DNA from: Pseudolabrys sp.
GTDB lineage: Bacteria > Pseudomonadota > Alphaproteobacteria > Rhizobiales > Xanthobacteraceae
Reading direction: 5' to 3'
Assembly: GCA_026125895.1 (NCBI GenBank)
Contig: JAHCKG010000004.1
Coordinates: forward strand, 62,001 to 126,000
DNA length: 64,000 nucleotides
Shown piece by piece: positions 14,404 through 22,723 of this stretch. Each line of letters begins with the position of its first letter. The stretch's first letter is position 1. A program made the position numbers and the translations under genes. The notes under the pieces were generated by a model. The model was given only the letters and a program-made list of their open reading frames with translations, did no database searches and was not told the origin of the DNA.

Positions 14404-14914
14404 CGACGTCGCGGGGCACGGGGTCAATGGCGTCGTCATCGGATGGCGTCTCGTTACCGGCATTTGTCAGGAGAGAGATGTCGCGCAGAACGCGCGACAC
14501 GCTGGCCAAAGTACGAGCGCCGTGCTCGGCCTCCAGTGGATCGCTCAGCCGCAACACCGCGACGATGCGCTCGATGCCATCCAGTTCGCGTTCGGCAACG
14601 ACCAGCATGCGGTGCGCCAGGCCGACCCGCTGCCGCGCCACGGTCGCCGCATCGATGGCCACCGGTGGCAGCGGCGCTGCAGGAGCGTCTTGCGTTTCGG
14701 CGGGAGCGTGCAAAGCCTCGCGGACGGCGCCGGCGAAACTGAAGGTCGGCCGCGCGCGGCGGCTCCGCCAGCCCAGTTCGCGGGCGCGATCGTAGAGATT
14801 GGACCGCGCCAGACCGACCATCGCGGCGACGTCGCCGACCGGCGCATTGGTCTGTTCGTAGAGACGCCTGGCCTCGGCCAGCACATCGGGCGGAATGATT
14901 TTCTTGGCGGTCAT
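14297..14914 (-). CDS. Putative terminase small subunit / DNA-recognition protein
   Basis: A 205-residue protein directly upstream of and overlapping terL. The N-terminal PPDVLAEARRLYEQTNAPVG followed by DVAAMVGLARSNLYDRAREL forms a helix-turn-helix like those of small terminases and transposase-type DNA binders. The middle is Ala/Pro-rich, and a C-terminal helical region (ARQRVGLAHRMLVVAERELD) could oligomerise. In GTA clusters this is the position of gene 1, which marks DNA for packaging by TerL. It is intact, starts 15 bp after an intrinsic terminator and has a GGGGGAGGGG ribosome-site region. The role is inferred mainly from position. Confidence 0.72.
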   Translation of the reverse strand: MTAKKIIPPDVLAEARRLYEQTNAPVGDVAAMVGLARSNLYDRARELGWRSRRARPTFSFAGAVREALHAPAETQDAPAAPLPPVAIDAATVARQRVGLAHRMLVVAERELDGIERIVAVLRLSDPLEAEHGARTLASVSRVLRDISLLTNAGNETPSDDDAIDPVPRDVDEFRNELARRIRNLSEERTAHRRGSSGGATGKLVS

Positions 14915-14928
14915 AGCCCCTCCCCCAA

Positions 14929-14959
14929 TAAAAAACGCACCGGCAAAAACCGGCGCGTT
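14929..14959 (-). terminator. Intrinsic terminator upstream of terS
   Basis: On the minus strand, AACGCGCCGG, a TTTTT loop and GCCGGTGCGTT pair over about 10 bp and end in TTTTTT. It lies between the small membrane-protein gene (stop at 15001) and terS (ATG 14914), insulating the head cluster from upstream transcription. Confidence 0.8.
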
Positions 14960-15000
14960 CTGATGTGCGCATGAGTGCCGCCCGCTTCGCGGGCTCCGCG

Positions 15001-15153
15001 TCAGGCGGCGAAAAAGTAGAGATAGACGATGGCGAACAGCGCCGCGACGCCGAACAGGCTCAGCCCCAGCACCATTCGGACATTGTGGCCGGTCGCGCCG
15101 GCGCGCGCCTCGGTAGCGGTTTCGACGATGCGTCCGTTTTCCCTCACAGCCAT
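15001..15153 (-). CDS. Small membrane protein (50 residues)
   Basis: Starts at ATG 15153 with a strong GGAGGAG ribosome site 6 bp upstream. It encodes MAVRENGRIVETATEARAGA, then TGHNVRMVLG and a single C-terminal membrane helix ending YLYFFAA. I recall similar 50-residue proteins in Bradyrhizobium-like genomes, usually unannotated. The N-terminal half should be cytosolic. It may be transcribed from the TTGACA-N17-TATGTT element about 260 bp upstream and is followed by an intrinsic terminator. The function is unknown. Confidence 0.75.
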   Translation of the reverse strand: MAVRENGRIVETATEARAGATGHNVRMVLGLSLFGVAALFAIVYLYFFAA

Positions 15154-15400
15154 GCTGCTCCTCCGTCTCTTGACCTGCGTGCGCCCCGCCGCATGGTGAC
15201 GGCAGTTCCGCAAGGTCAACGCGAAGGCAGCGGCGGCCGTTCCATCAACGGGCCGGCGCCAGGCCGCAGCGCCACGCCACGTGGCGCGGCCGCTCAATCA
15301 GTTCGCGCGATATGTCTTTTGATGATCACATGTCGCGCTATGCTGCGCGGCGCCAGCGAGGGGAACGGATCGCGTCCGGCGGCTCGTCGCCGCCCCGCTC

Positions 15401-15467
15401 ACAATTGTGGAGCATGCCCAAAACATAGCGGACCAGCGTCACGCTGTCAAGCATAATTTCCTAGGCT
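15401..15467 (-). promoter_or_regulatory. Repeated promoter-like element, copy A
   Basis: On the minus strand there is a perfect -35 TTGACA (15450-15445), a 17-bp spacer and TATGTT (15427-15422) as a -10. The spacer carries the palindrome AGCGTGACGCT next to the -35. A second palindrome, CACAATTGTG, lies just past the expected start site. A near copy is at 24593-24657 and includes 26 identical consecutive bases. Promoter geometry plus operator-like palindromes suggest a repressible promoter. Immediately downstream only a 25-codon frame starting MLHNCERGG is open. Confidence 0.6.
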
Positions 15468-15609
15468 TTTTAGCTTTCCTATCGAAGGCAAAAATACCCG
15501 GCGATTGAAGCGGTTAGCGGCGCCGGCCGCCGCGGACGCGCCGCCGCCCGGCAAAAATTTCTGAAAAATGTCGAAAAATTTTTTTTGCAGGCCGCCGTCG
15601 CAGCGGCGC

Positions 15610-15735
15610 CTACTGCACGTGGTCGCTGCGGCAGGCGCGCGGACCGTCGTCCCAGATCCAGCCGCATTTGGTGCAGCCGCCGAGCGACAGGCCGAGCACA
15701 ACCAGGCACGTCATGGCGAAAAACCGGTGCATCAT
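15610..15735 (-). CDS. Small lipoprotein (41 residues)
   Basis: ATG 15735 to TAG 15610 encodes MMHRFFAMTCLVVLGLSLGG followed by CTKCGWIWDDG and a C-terminal RACRSDHVQ. The charged N terminus, hydrophobic core and lipobox LGGC make it a lipoprotein with a mature part of about 21 residues containing three cysteines. Such tiny lipoproteins occur widely in rhizobia and are usually missed because of size. Its position in a short gap upstream of a divergent PilZ gene is consistent with an independent gene. The function is unknown. Confidence 0.65.
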   Translation of the reverse strand: MMHRFFAMTCLVVLGLSLGGCTKCGWIWDDGPRACRSDHVQ

Positions 15736-15912
15736 GGCGGCAGCCTAGCCGAAACCGCGGCCACGGGCCAGCGGGCGCCGGTTGCGGCCCGGCGGCTGCC
15801 CGCGCCGCGGCCGCCGCAGCGGCCCGCGAACTTGCTTCAAATACGCTGGAACCGCTTAAAGCCCCTTCAGTAAACGGCCGCTAAGCTTGCCTCATTCCCC
15901 CTGGGCAGGCTG

Positions 15913-16185
15913 ATGCTGCGAACGAAACTCAAAGAACGACGCAAGGCGCCGCGCCGCGCGATCAACCGCGTCGCGCAATTCCACACCGGACCCGGCGCGC
16001 TGCCGCGCTCGTGCATGATCACCGACATCTCCGACAACGGCGCCCGCCTCTATTGCGATAGCGCCATGCCGGACACCTTCCTGCTGTCGCTGTCGGGTGA
16101 AGGCGTCGATGCGCGGCGCGAGTGCCGCGTCGTGTGGCGCCTCGGCGGCGAACTCGGCGTCGAGTTCGTCGGCGCGCACGTCTAG
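15913..16185 (+). CDS. Single-domain PilZ protein
   Basis: A 90-residue PilZ protein. The c-di-GMP-binding signatures are present: ERRKAPRR (R-x3-R type) near residue 8 and DISDNGARL (D-x-S-x2-G) at about 38-46. The C-terminal beta-barrel strands are CRVVWRLGGELGVEF. It binds cyclic di-GMP and probably acts as a small adaptor in motility, polysaccharide or surface control; the partner is unknown. It ends 64 bp before the permease gene on the same strand. Confidence 0.88.
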   Translation: MLRTKLKERRKAPRRAINRVAQFHTGPGALPRSCMITDISDNGARLYCDSAMPDTFLLSLSGEGVDARRECRVVWRLGGELGVEFVGAHV

Positions 16186-16249
16186 CGCTGCGCGCGGGTT
16201 ATTGACCTCGCGCAAGTCGGGGGCCAGCGGCGCCGGTATCCTGCGCCGC

Positions 16250-17470
16250 ATGTCGATCACCGCGCCCCACCCTAAACTGCGCCGCCGCCTCGGCCTGCCG
16301 CTGCTCACTTTGTACGGCATCGGCATCACCATCGGCGCCGGCATCTATGTGCTGATCGGCGCCGTTGCCGGCCATGCCGGGCGCGCCGCGCCGTGGTCCT
16401 TCGTCATCGCCGGCCTCGCCATGGCCTTCACCGTCGGCTCCTATGCCGAGCTTGCGACGCGCTATCCGGTGTCGGCCGGCGAAGCCGCCTATATGCGCGC
16501 CGCCTTCAATTCGCGCGTCGTCTCGACGCTCACCGGCCTCATCACCATCCTGATCGGCGTCGTCTCCTCGGCCACCGTGGCGCTCGGCGCCGCCGGCTAC
16601 ATCGCCCAGTTCGTCGGCTGGCCGCAGGGTGTCATCGCCACCGCGGTGCTCATCGCGCTCGGCGGCGTCGCGGCGTGGGGCATTCTGGAATCGGTGCTGC
16701 TCGCCGGCCTGTTCACGCTGATCGAAGCGGGCGGCCTTGTCGCCATCATCGCCGCCGCGCTCCATGGCGGCGTGCCGTTCCTCGATGCGCTGATCGAACT
16801 GCCGCCGCCGACATGGCACGCCTGGTCCGGCGTCTATTACGCCAGCCTGCTCGCCTTCTTCGCCTTCATCGGTTTCGAGGATCTCGCCAACGTCGTCGAG
16901 GAAGCCAAGGCGCCGGAGCGCGACATCCCGCGCGCGATGATGCTCACGCTGGCGATCTCAACCGCGCTTTATCTCGCGGTCGCCGCCATCGCCGTCACCG
17001 CGGTGCCGCCGGCCGAGCTTGCGGCATCGCCGGCGCCGCTCAGCCTGGTGTTTCGCGCGGTCGCCGGCTTCAGCCCCGTCACCATCAGCCTCATCGCCAT
17101 CGTCGCCACGCTCAATACCATCCTAGCGCAGATGACGATGGCGGCGCGCGTCGTCTACGGCATGTCGCGCCAGGGCGATCTGCCGCGCGTCGCCGGCCAT
17201 GTGCATGCACGGACCTCGACGCCGCTTCTCGCCACGGCGCTCATCGTCGCCGCCACCATCGCGCTGGTTTTGCTGGTGCCTTTCGAGCGGCTGGCGGAAG
17301 GCACGTCGATCGCCACCTTGCTGGTGTTCGCCGCGGTAAACCTGTCGCTGCTGCGCGTGCGCCATCGCCGCATCCGCGCCGCGGGTCCGCATGTGCGCGT
17401 GCCGCTATGGATGCCGGCGGCGGGGCTGCTCACATGCGCGGCGATGATTGGGGCCGTGCTGTTCGGCTAA
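16250..17470 (+). CDS. APC-family amino acid permease
   Basis: A 406-residue transporter with about 11-12 hydrophobic segments. The first contains the family unwound-helix signature GIGITIGAGIYVLIG. GFEDLANVVEEAKAPERDIPRA is the typical TM6-7 loop of APC (amino acid-polyamine-organocation) carriers, and RVVYGMSRQGDLPR the TM8-9 region. It should be a proton-coupled importer or exchanger for an amino acid or amine in the inner membrane; the substrate cannot be deduced. The ATG at 16250 (MSITAPHPKL) gives the family N terminus; the longer upstream frame overlaps the PilZ gene. Confidence 0.9.
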   Translation: MSITAPHPKLRRRLGLPLLTLYGIGITIGAGIYVLIGAVAGHAGRAAPWSFVIAGLAMAFTVGSYAELATRYPVSAGEAAYMRAAFNSRVVSTLTGLITILIGVVSSATVALGAAGYIAQFVGWPQGVIATAVLIALGGVAAWGILESVLLAGLFTLIEAGGLVAIIAAALHGGVPFLDALIELPPPTWHAWSGVYYASLLAFFAFIGFEDLANVVEEAKAPERDIPRAMMLTLAISTALYLAVAAIAVTAVPPAELAASPAPLSLVFRAVAGFSPVTISLIAIVATLNTILAQMTMAARVVYGMSRQGDLPRVAGHVHARTSTPLLATALIVAATIALVLLVPFERLAEGTSIATLLVFAAVNLSLLRVRHRRIRAAGPHVRVPLWMPAAGLLTCAAMIGAVLFG

Positions 17471-17483
17471 CGCGCGCGGCGCG

Positions 17484-17729
17484 TCACGCGTCGGTGCGGT
17501 GCGGTTTGAGGTCGAAGCCGATCTCGAATACGGTGCGATCGGTGGTGTCGACCACCGTCATCGTCCAGCCGGACAGATCCTGAATGCCGGGATCGCACAT
17601 CGCCGCCTTGAGATCGCGCACCTGCTGCACGGCGTGAGAACGCACCGCCGACAGGCCGCTGAGGTCCTGTCCCGTGTCGTCGGAGAACCGGCGCTGGCCA
17701 TCCGAAAAATGAAAGAAGTAACGGGGCAC
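17484..17729 (-). CDS. DUF6894-family small protein
   Basis: An 81-residue protein starting MPRYFFHFSDGQRRFSDDTG, then DLSGLSAVRSHAVQQVRDL and WTMTVVDTTDRTVFEIGFDL. The MPRYFFH start and the DxxG...A centre are the hallmark of DUF6894, a very common rhizobial family of small cytosolic proteins, often in many paralogues. No function is established. It is convergent with the permease gene, 13 bp away. Confidence 0.85.
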   Translation of the reverse strand: MPRYFFHFSDGQRRFSDDTGQDLSGLSAVRSHAVQQVRDLKAAMCDPGIQDLSGWTMTVVDTTDRTVFEIGFDLKPHRTDA

Positions 17730-17951
17730 GGGACACTCTCGATCATGAAGATGGCGCCGGCGCAGCAGCAGCCGGTTGCGCCCCCACAGGCAGAGCCGGC
17801 CGTCAGCATCGACGACAGTAGACTACCTCGCGTCTAGAATGACCAGATGTCGGAACCATGACCGCGCGCCAAATGTCGCAACACGTTTTGCGTGCGCGTG
17901 GCGCGCCTTCGCATCAACTCGCGATGCGGTGGCCATCGGTATCCTGGCAAT

Positions 17952-18365
17952 CTATGCGTTCAGATGCGCCGTGCCGGTATCGAAGCGCTGCCGCGCCGCC
18001 TGAATCTCGGGGCGGTTGCGCCGCGCCCACAGGCCGAGCTCCTTCACCGGCTCGAGCAGCGAGCGGCCGAGATCCGTCAGCTCGTAATCGACGCGCGGCG
18101 GGATGGTCGGAAATACCGTGCGCGAGACCAGACCGTCGCGCTCGAGGCCGCGCAAGGTCAGCGTCAGCATCCGCTGCGAGATCGAGCCGAGCGCGCGCCG
18201 CAGTTCGTTGAAGCGCTTGGGGCCGTCGCCGAGCGTGGAGACAACCAAGACCGTCCACTTATCACCGACCCTGGCGAGTACCTCGCTGACGGCGCGGCAG
18301 TCCTCGGCCACATGCAGGTTACCCGGTATCGCGTTTGTGCCTTCTTGAGCCTTCAGGGCAGTCAT
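17952..18365 (-). CDS. HxlR-family transcriptional regulator
   Basis: A 137-residue winged-helix regulator. CRAVSEVLARVGDKWTVLVV, GPKRFNELRRALGSISQRML and GLVSRTVFPTIPPRVDYELT with LTDLGRSLLEPV are the HxlR core. It probably binds as a dimer to the 52-bp gap it shares with the divergent FMN reductase gene. HxlR proteins often sense quinones, aldehydes or electrophiles and control an adjacent oxidoreductase. Only one cysteine (residue 23) precedes the HTH, near where redox-sensing HxlR members carry theirs. Confidence 0.92.
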   Translation of the reverse strand: MTALKAQEGTNAIPGNLHVAEDCRAVSEVLARVGDKWTVLVVSTLGDGPKRFNELRRALGSISQRMLTLTLRGLERDGLVSRTVFPTIPPRVDYELTDLGRSLLEPVKELGLWARRNRPEIQAARQRFDTGTAHLNA

Positions 18366-18417
18366 CTATTTATCCTCGGTCACAATTCGGTACTTAGGCT
18401 AAGAAATAGAGGTTGCC

Positions 18418-18972
18418 ATGCCAAAACTCAAGCTCGGCGTCATCGTCGGCTCAAATCGCAAGGAATCGATCAATCGGAAGCTCGCTTTGGCCCTGGCCAA
18501 GCTCGGAAACGAGGCTTTCGAGGCCAAACTGATCCAGATCGACGACCTGCCGATGTACAATCAGGATCAGGAGCAGCCGGTTCCGGCGCCGGTGGCCCGG
18601 TTCAAGGCCGATGTCGAAGGCTCCGACGCCCTGCTCTTCGTCACGCCCGAACACAGCCGGTCCATCCCCGCCGTCCTCAAGAACGCCATCGACTGGGGCG
18701 CACGGCCGTGGGGCAAGACCTCCTGGCCGAACAAGCCGGCCGCCGTCACTGGCACGTCCGGCGGCGTCATTTCGACGGCCGTCGTACAACAGCACCTCCG
18801 CGCCGTGCTGGGCGACCAGGGCCTGCATCTGATGGGCGGGGAAGCCTATATTTTGTTCAAACCCGATCTGATCGGCAACGACAACACGGTGTCGGACAAC
18901 AGCGTGCGTGACTTCCTCAAGTCCTTCATCGACAAATTCGCGGTCTTCGCCGGCAAGCTCGCAGCAGCCTGA
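18418..18972 (+). CDS. NADPH-dependent FMN reductase family (flavodoxin-fold)
   Basis: A 184-residue flavodoxin-like enzyme. GVIVGSNRKESINRKLA binds the FMN phosphate, VTPEHSRSIPAVLKNAIDWG is the isoalloxazine-contacting segment (the usual form is PEYNxSxPxxLKNAIDW), and GTSGGVIST is the third signature. It reduces flavins, quinones or azo/chromate compounds with NADPH. The gene is divergent from the hxlR-type regulator, which probably controls it. Note PEHSRS where most members have PEYNRS. Confidence 0.93.
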   Translation: MPKLKLGVIVGSNRKESINRKLALALAKLGNEAFEAKLIQIDDLPMYNQDQEQPVPAPVARFKADVEGSDALLFVTPEHSRSIPAVLKNAIDWGARPWGKTSWPNKPAAVTGTSGGVISTAVVQQHLRAVLGDQGLHLMGGEAYILFKPDLIGNDNTVSDNSVRDFLKSFIDKFAVFAGKLAAA

Positions 18973-19188
18973 CCGCGGCGTGGGTCGCAGCCTGATTCGC
19001 ATGCTGCGGCCCACCGACGATTCGCTGCACTGCTGCTCGTTCAATCGGGCCCAAATTACGGCGGCTTCCGGTTGTTTCTAAACATTTAAAGCATGTGCAT
19101 AACTTGCCCCTGCCGTTACGCGCGCCGCGCTCCTCAAGATAAATTATGCCTGTGGGCCAATGATTTGCCCCGCGGGAGGCCCAGCGCC

Positions 19189-22100
19189 GTGACTGATCAG
19201 CCGATGGCTTTTGGGGCCATCTCGAGGACGCCTGCCGCGCGACTCCAGAACCGTCTGCCGCTGCTCGCCCGCCTCACCGGCGGCGCGACGCTGCGCGCCT
19301 GGGCGCAGCCGGTGACGTTTCTCGGCCTCGGCATGCTGGTCGTCATCTACGCGATGCTCGCCTTCCTGATCGTCAGCGACCGAACGGAGGCGACGGCGAA
19401 CGCCGTAAAGAACGGCCGCAATCTCGTTCGCATCATCGATCAGGCTTACGCAAATATTCTGCAAGGCACGGATTCGACCTTGATGATTATCCGCCGCGCT
19501 TATGCGCAGGCGCCGACATCGCTCGATCTCGAGACATTGTTCAACAACCCGCCGGAGCAGGCTGGCCTCGAGCGCCGCTACGTCGTCGCCGATGCCCAAG
19601 GCCGCGTGATTGCGTCGACGCTGGCGGCGGCCGATGGCGGCGACTTCGTCGGCAAGAGCTACCCCGACATCGAGAGTTTTCAGCGGCACAAGAATGCGAG
19701 CGACGACGAGTTGCTGATCAGCCCGCCGCGCAGACTGCACGCCGCGGCGCCGCTCGATATTTTTCTCACGCGGCGACTGACAGCGGCCGACGGCAGCTTT
19801 GCCGGCATAGTCGCCGCGGTCCTCGACACCGGCGGGCTGACACGCGTCGGCGCCCAAATCGATCTCGGTCCGCAAGGCACGTTTGGCCTGATTGGGACCG
19901 ACGGCGTGGTTCGCGCGCGCGCCGTGGAGAGCAAGGTCGATCCCGGCACCATCGGGAGGAAATTCGCGCCGAGCACCGGCGTCATCGCCCATGTGCTGCA
20001 CGCGCCGAACGGCCATTTCTGGAATACGCCAGGGATGTTCGACGAGGTCAGCCGCCTGGTCACCTACCAGGTGATCGGCGACTACCCGGTGATCGCCACC
20101 GTCACGACGGCGGAAGCGGAGATCTTCCGGCACGCCAACAAGCAGGCGCGCGTCTATTGGCTGATCGCCCTCCTCGGCACGGCCGTAGTCCTGATCGGTA
20201 TCAAGTGGGGCGTTGCGCGCGAACAGAAACTCAATGCCGCCGCGTCGAATATCCTCGCCGCCAAAGACAACCTCCGCAACAGCGAGGAACGTTATCGCCT
20301 TGTCGAAGATGCCGTGAACGAAGGTATCTGGGATTGGAACATCGAGACCGACGCCTGCTACCGCTCGCCGAACTGGCGGCGCATTCTCGGCTACAGCAAA
20401 GCCGATGCGCCGGCGACGATGGCGGCATTGACGGCCTTGATCCATCCGAACGACCGCGCGGCGGTCGAGGCCGCCTTGCAGGCGCATCTCGCGCATCAGA
20501 CGCCCTACACCGTCGAATTTAGGCTCAAGGCCCAGGACGGCGAGTATCGCTGGGTGCAAAGCCGCGGCAAGGCGCGGCGCGATGCCGACGGCCGGCCGAC
20601 GCGCATGCTCGGCACGCTGGCCGACATCACCGAACGCAAGCGGGCCGAGGCCTCGCTGCGGGAAAATCACGCCAATCTGGCGCGCGCGGAAATGACGGCG
20701 CAGCTTGGCCACTTCCGATACGTCAAGGCGACCGATGAATACACCTGGTCGGACGGCGTCTTCCGCATCGTCGGCAAATCGCCCGCCTCTTATACGCCGT
20801 CGTTTCAATCGGCGCCGGACTTCCTCGTCACCGAGGACCGCCCGCTCCTGCGGCGGCAGCGCGAGCACATCCTCTCGGGCGGCGCACCCCACCCGTTGAC
20901 CCTGCGCCTCATCCGTGAGGACGGCCAGATGATCTATATCGAGTCCTGGCTGGAGGCGACGCGCGGCAGCGACGGCAGCATCACGGGCATGTTCGGCTCG
21001 ATCCAGGACGTGACCGCGCGCAAGCTCGCCGAGCTCGACCTGAAGGAAAGCCGCGACAACCTCGCCCGCGCCGAACGGCTCGCGCTGCTCGGCCACTTCA
21101 AGAGCGGTTTGCAATCGGACTCGCTCGTATGGTCCGACGGCGTCTATGCGATCTTCGGCTTCTCGCCGGAATCCTACGCGCCGAACGAACGCGCCTTCGT
21201 GCAGATGGTGCTGCCGGAGGACCGGCCCATCCTCAAGCGCGCGGTCGATGAGGTCATCGCGGGCGGCCAGATCCCCAACCTCGTCATCCGCGTCCGCCGC
21301 TCCGACGGCGCGATCATCGATCTCGAATTGTGGATCCAGGCGGTTCGCGGCAATGACGGCGCCATCACCGGCCTGTTCGGCACCATGCAGGACGTGAGTT
21401 TGCGCCGCCGTACCGAGGAACTCCTGGCGCGCGACAACCAGGAGCTGGAAGCCCGCGTCAGCGAGCGCACCAACGAGCTGGCGCACGAAATGCGCCGCCG
21501 CGAGGAAGCGCAGATGACGCTCGGCCAGATGCAGAAGATGGAAGCGGTCGGCCAGCTCACCGCCGGCGTCGCTCACGATTTCAACAATCTGCTGTCGGTC
21601 ATCGGCGGCAGCCTCGAATTCGTCGATCGCTCGGCGGCGCGCGGGCTGACCGCCGATCCGGAATTGCTCGACGCCGCGCTGCGCGCCACGCGGCGCGGCC
21701 GCGAACTGGTGCGGCGGCTGCTCGCCTTCTCGCGGCAGACGCCGCTGCGCGCCGAGCCGACGCCGATCGACCAGATGGTGCTCGACACGCTGCGGCTCCT
21801 GCAACGCACGCTCGGCCACAGCGTCGATATCGTCACGCAGCTCAATGCCAAGGGCGCGGTGGTGTCGGTCGATCGCAACCAGCTTGCCAACGCGCTGCTC
21901 AACCTGGCGCTCAATGCGCGCGACGCCATGCCCGAAGGCGGTCAGATGACGATCGCCACCGAGTGCCGGCCCTGCGATCCGGCGCTGGCCTCATCGTCGC
22001 GCTGGGCGACCGGCGAGGAAGTGCGCATCGTCATCAGCGACACCGGCGCCGGCATGAGCGAGGAGGTGCGCCGCCGCGCCACCGAACCGTTCTTCACCAC

Positions 22101-22662
22101 CAAGGCCGACGGTCTCGGCTCGGGGCTGGGCCTGAGCATGGTGCAGGGCTTCGTCGAGCAGTCCGGCGGCCTGATGTCGATCGACAGCGCGCCCGAGCAA
22201 GGCACCGCGGTGACCATCCGCCTGCCGCGCATCGCGGCCTCAAGCGCGCAGACCGAGCCCGGCGATCCGGCCCTGAGCAATGCCGCGCCGGCGCGCGAGA
22301 AGACCGTGCTGCTGGTCGAGGACGACGCCGACGTGCGCATCGTCATCACCGCGCAGCTGCGCCATCTCGGCTATCGCGTGCAGACCGCCGCCAACGGCAT
22401 GGAGGCGATCGACCTGATCGCCTCGCCGGCGCATATCGACGTCGTGCTCACCGATATCGTGCTGCCCGGCGGCCTCGACGGCGTATCGCTGGTCAAAGAG
22501 GCGATGGCGGCGCGGCCGCGCATCGCCGTGCTGTGCATGTCCGGCTACGAGCCGTCGCAGAAACACCGCAAGTGGCTCGGCCTGCAGAACATCGGCTTCC
22601 TCGAGAAGCCGTTCCACACGCAAAGTCTGGCCCAGGCGCTCGAGGCGGCGCTGGTCAATTAG
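19189..22662 (+). CDS. Hybrid sensor histidine kinase with Cache-like sensor and three PAS domains
   Basis: A 1157-residue hybrid kinase. In order: a membrane helix (about 42-64), a periplasmic Cache-type sensor (about 65-315), a second membrane helix (about 321-342), three PAS/PAC units (about 375-495, 510-640 and 645-775), a coiled coil, HisKA with the phospho-acceptor His near 796 in AGVAHDFNNLL, an HATPase domain (NLALNARDAMPEGG, DTGAGM, GLGSGLGLSMV) and a C-terminal receiver (VLLVEDDAD from about 1039, VVLTDIVLPGG). The HDFNNLL form is the HWE/HisKA_4-like type common in alphaproteobacteria. I chose GTG 19189 because GGGAGG lies 9 bp upstream. No separate response regulator is adjacent. 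Confidence 0.9.
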   Translation: MTDQPMAFGAISRTPAARLQNRLPLLARLTGGATLRAWAQPVTFLGLGMLVVIYAMLAFLIVSDRTEATANAVKNGRNLVRIIDQAYANILQGTDSTLMIIRRAYAQAPTSLDLETLFNNPPEQAGLERRYVVADAQGRVIASTLAAADGGDFVGKSYPDIESFQRHKNASDDELLISPPRRLHAAAPLDIFLTRRLTAADGSFAGIVAAVLDTGGLTRVGAQIDLGPQGTFGLIGTDGVVRARAVESKVDPGTIGRKFAPSTGVIAHVLHAPNGHFWNTPGMFDEVSRLVTYQVIGDYPVIATVTTAEAEIFRHANKQARVYWLIALLGTAVVLIGIKWGVAREQKLNAAASNILAAKDNLRNSEERYRLVEDAVNEGIWDWNIETDACYRSPNWRRILGYSKADAPATMAALTALIHPNDRAAVEAALQAHLAHQTPYTVEFRLKAQDGEYRWVQSRGKARRDADGRPTRMLGTLADITERKRAEASLRENHANLARAEMTAQLGHFRYVKATDEYTWSDGVFRIVGKSPASYTPSFQSAPDFLVTEDRPLLRRQREHILSGGAPHPLTLRLIREDGQMIYIESWLEATRGSDGSITGMFGSIQDVTARKLAELDLKESRDNLARAERLALLGHFKSGLQSDSLVWSDGVYAIFGFSPESYAPNERAFVQMVLPEDRPILKRAVDEVIAGGQIPNLVIRVRRSDGAIIDLELWIQAVRGNDGAITGLFGTMQDVSLRRRTEELLARDNQELEARVSERTNELAHEMRRREEAQMTLGQMQKMEAVGQLTAGVAHDFNNLLSVIGGSLEFVDRSAARGLTADPELLDAALRATRRGRELVRRLLAFSRQTPLRAEPTPIDQMVLDTLRLLQRTLGHSVDIVTQLNAKGAVVSVDRNQLANALLNLALNARDAMPEGGQMTIATECRPCDPALASSSRWATGEEVRIVISDTGAGMSEEVRRRATEPFFTTKADGLGSGLGLSMVQGFVEQSGGLMSIDSAPEQGTAVTIRLPRIAASSAQTEPGDPALSNAAPAREKTVLLVEDDADVRIVITAQLRHLGYRVQTAANGMEAIDLIASPAHIDVVLTDIVLPGGLDGVSLVKEAMAARPRIAVLCMSGYEPSQKHRKWLGLQNIGFLEKPFHTQSLAQALEAALVN

Positions 22663-22720
22663 AGCGTTTTCGAGCGAAGTGGATACCGGTTCGCGTGAAG
22701 AAAACGCGTCAAAACAAAGA
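22662..22720. repeat. Rhizobial interspersed repeat (gagcgttttc type)
   Basis: The block gagcgttttcgagcgaagtg, gataccggttcgcgtg, aagaaaacgcgtcaaaacaa has inverted arms gcgttttc/gaaaacgc and a central accggt palindrome. I recall it as one of the most frequent intergenic repeats in rhizobial genomes. It starts at the last base of the kinase stop codon and reaches to within 4 bp of the convergent MFS gene end, so it may serve as a two-sided terminator. Confidence 0.8.
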
Positions 22721-22723
22721 CCT

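Noticed and set aside
2047-14914. A complete temperate prophage
   Set aside because: No integrase, repressor, replication, lysis or tail gene, and no att-like direct repeats were seen; gene order and content fit a GTA remnant better.
19144-21819. An 891-codon open frame antisense to the hybrid sensor kinase
   Set aside because: It lies wholly opposite a kinase with clear PAS, HisKA and ATPase motifs. Its composition (Arg/Ala/Gly/Asp/His-rich) is that of antisense GC-rich DNA, and it shows no domain.
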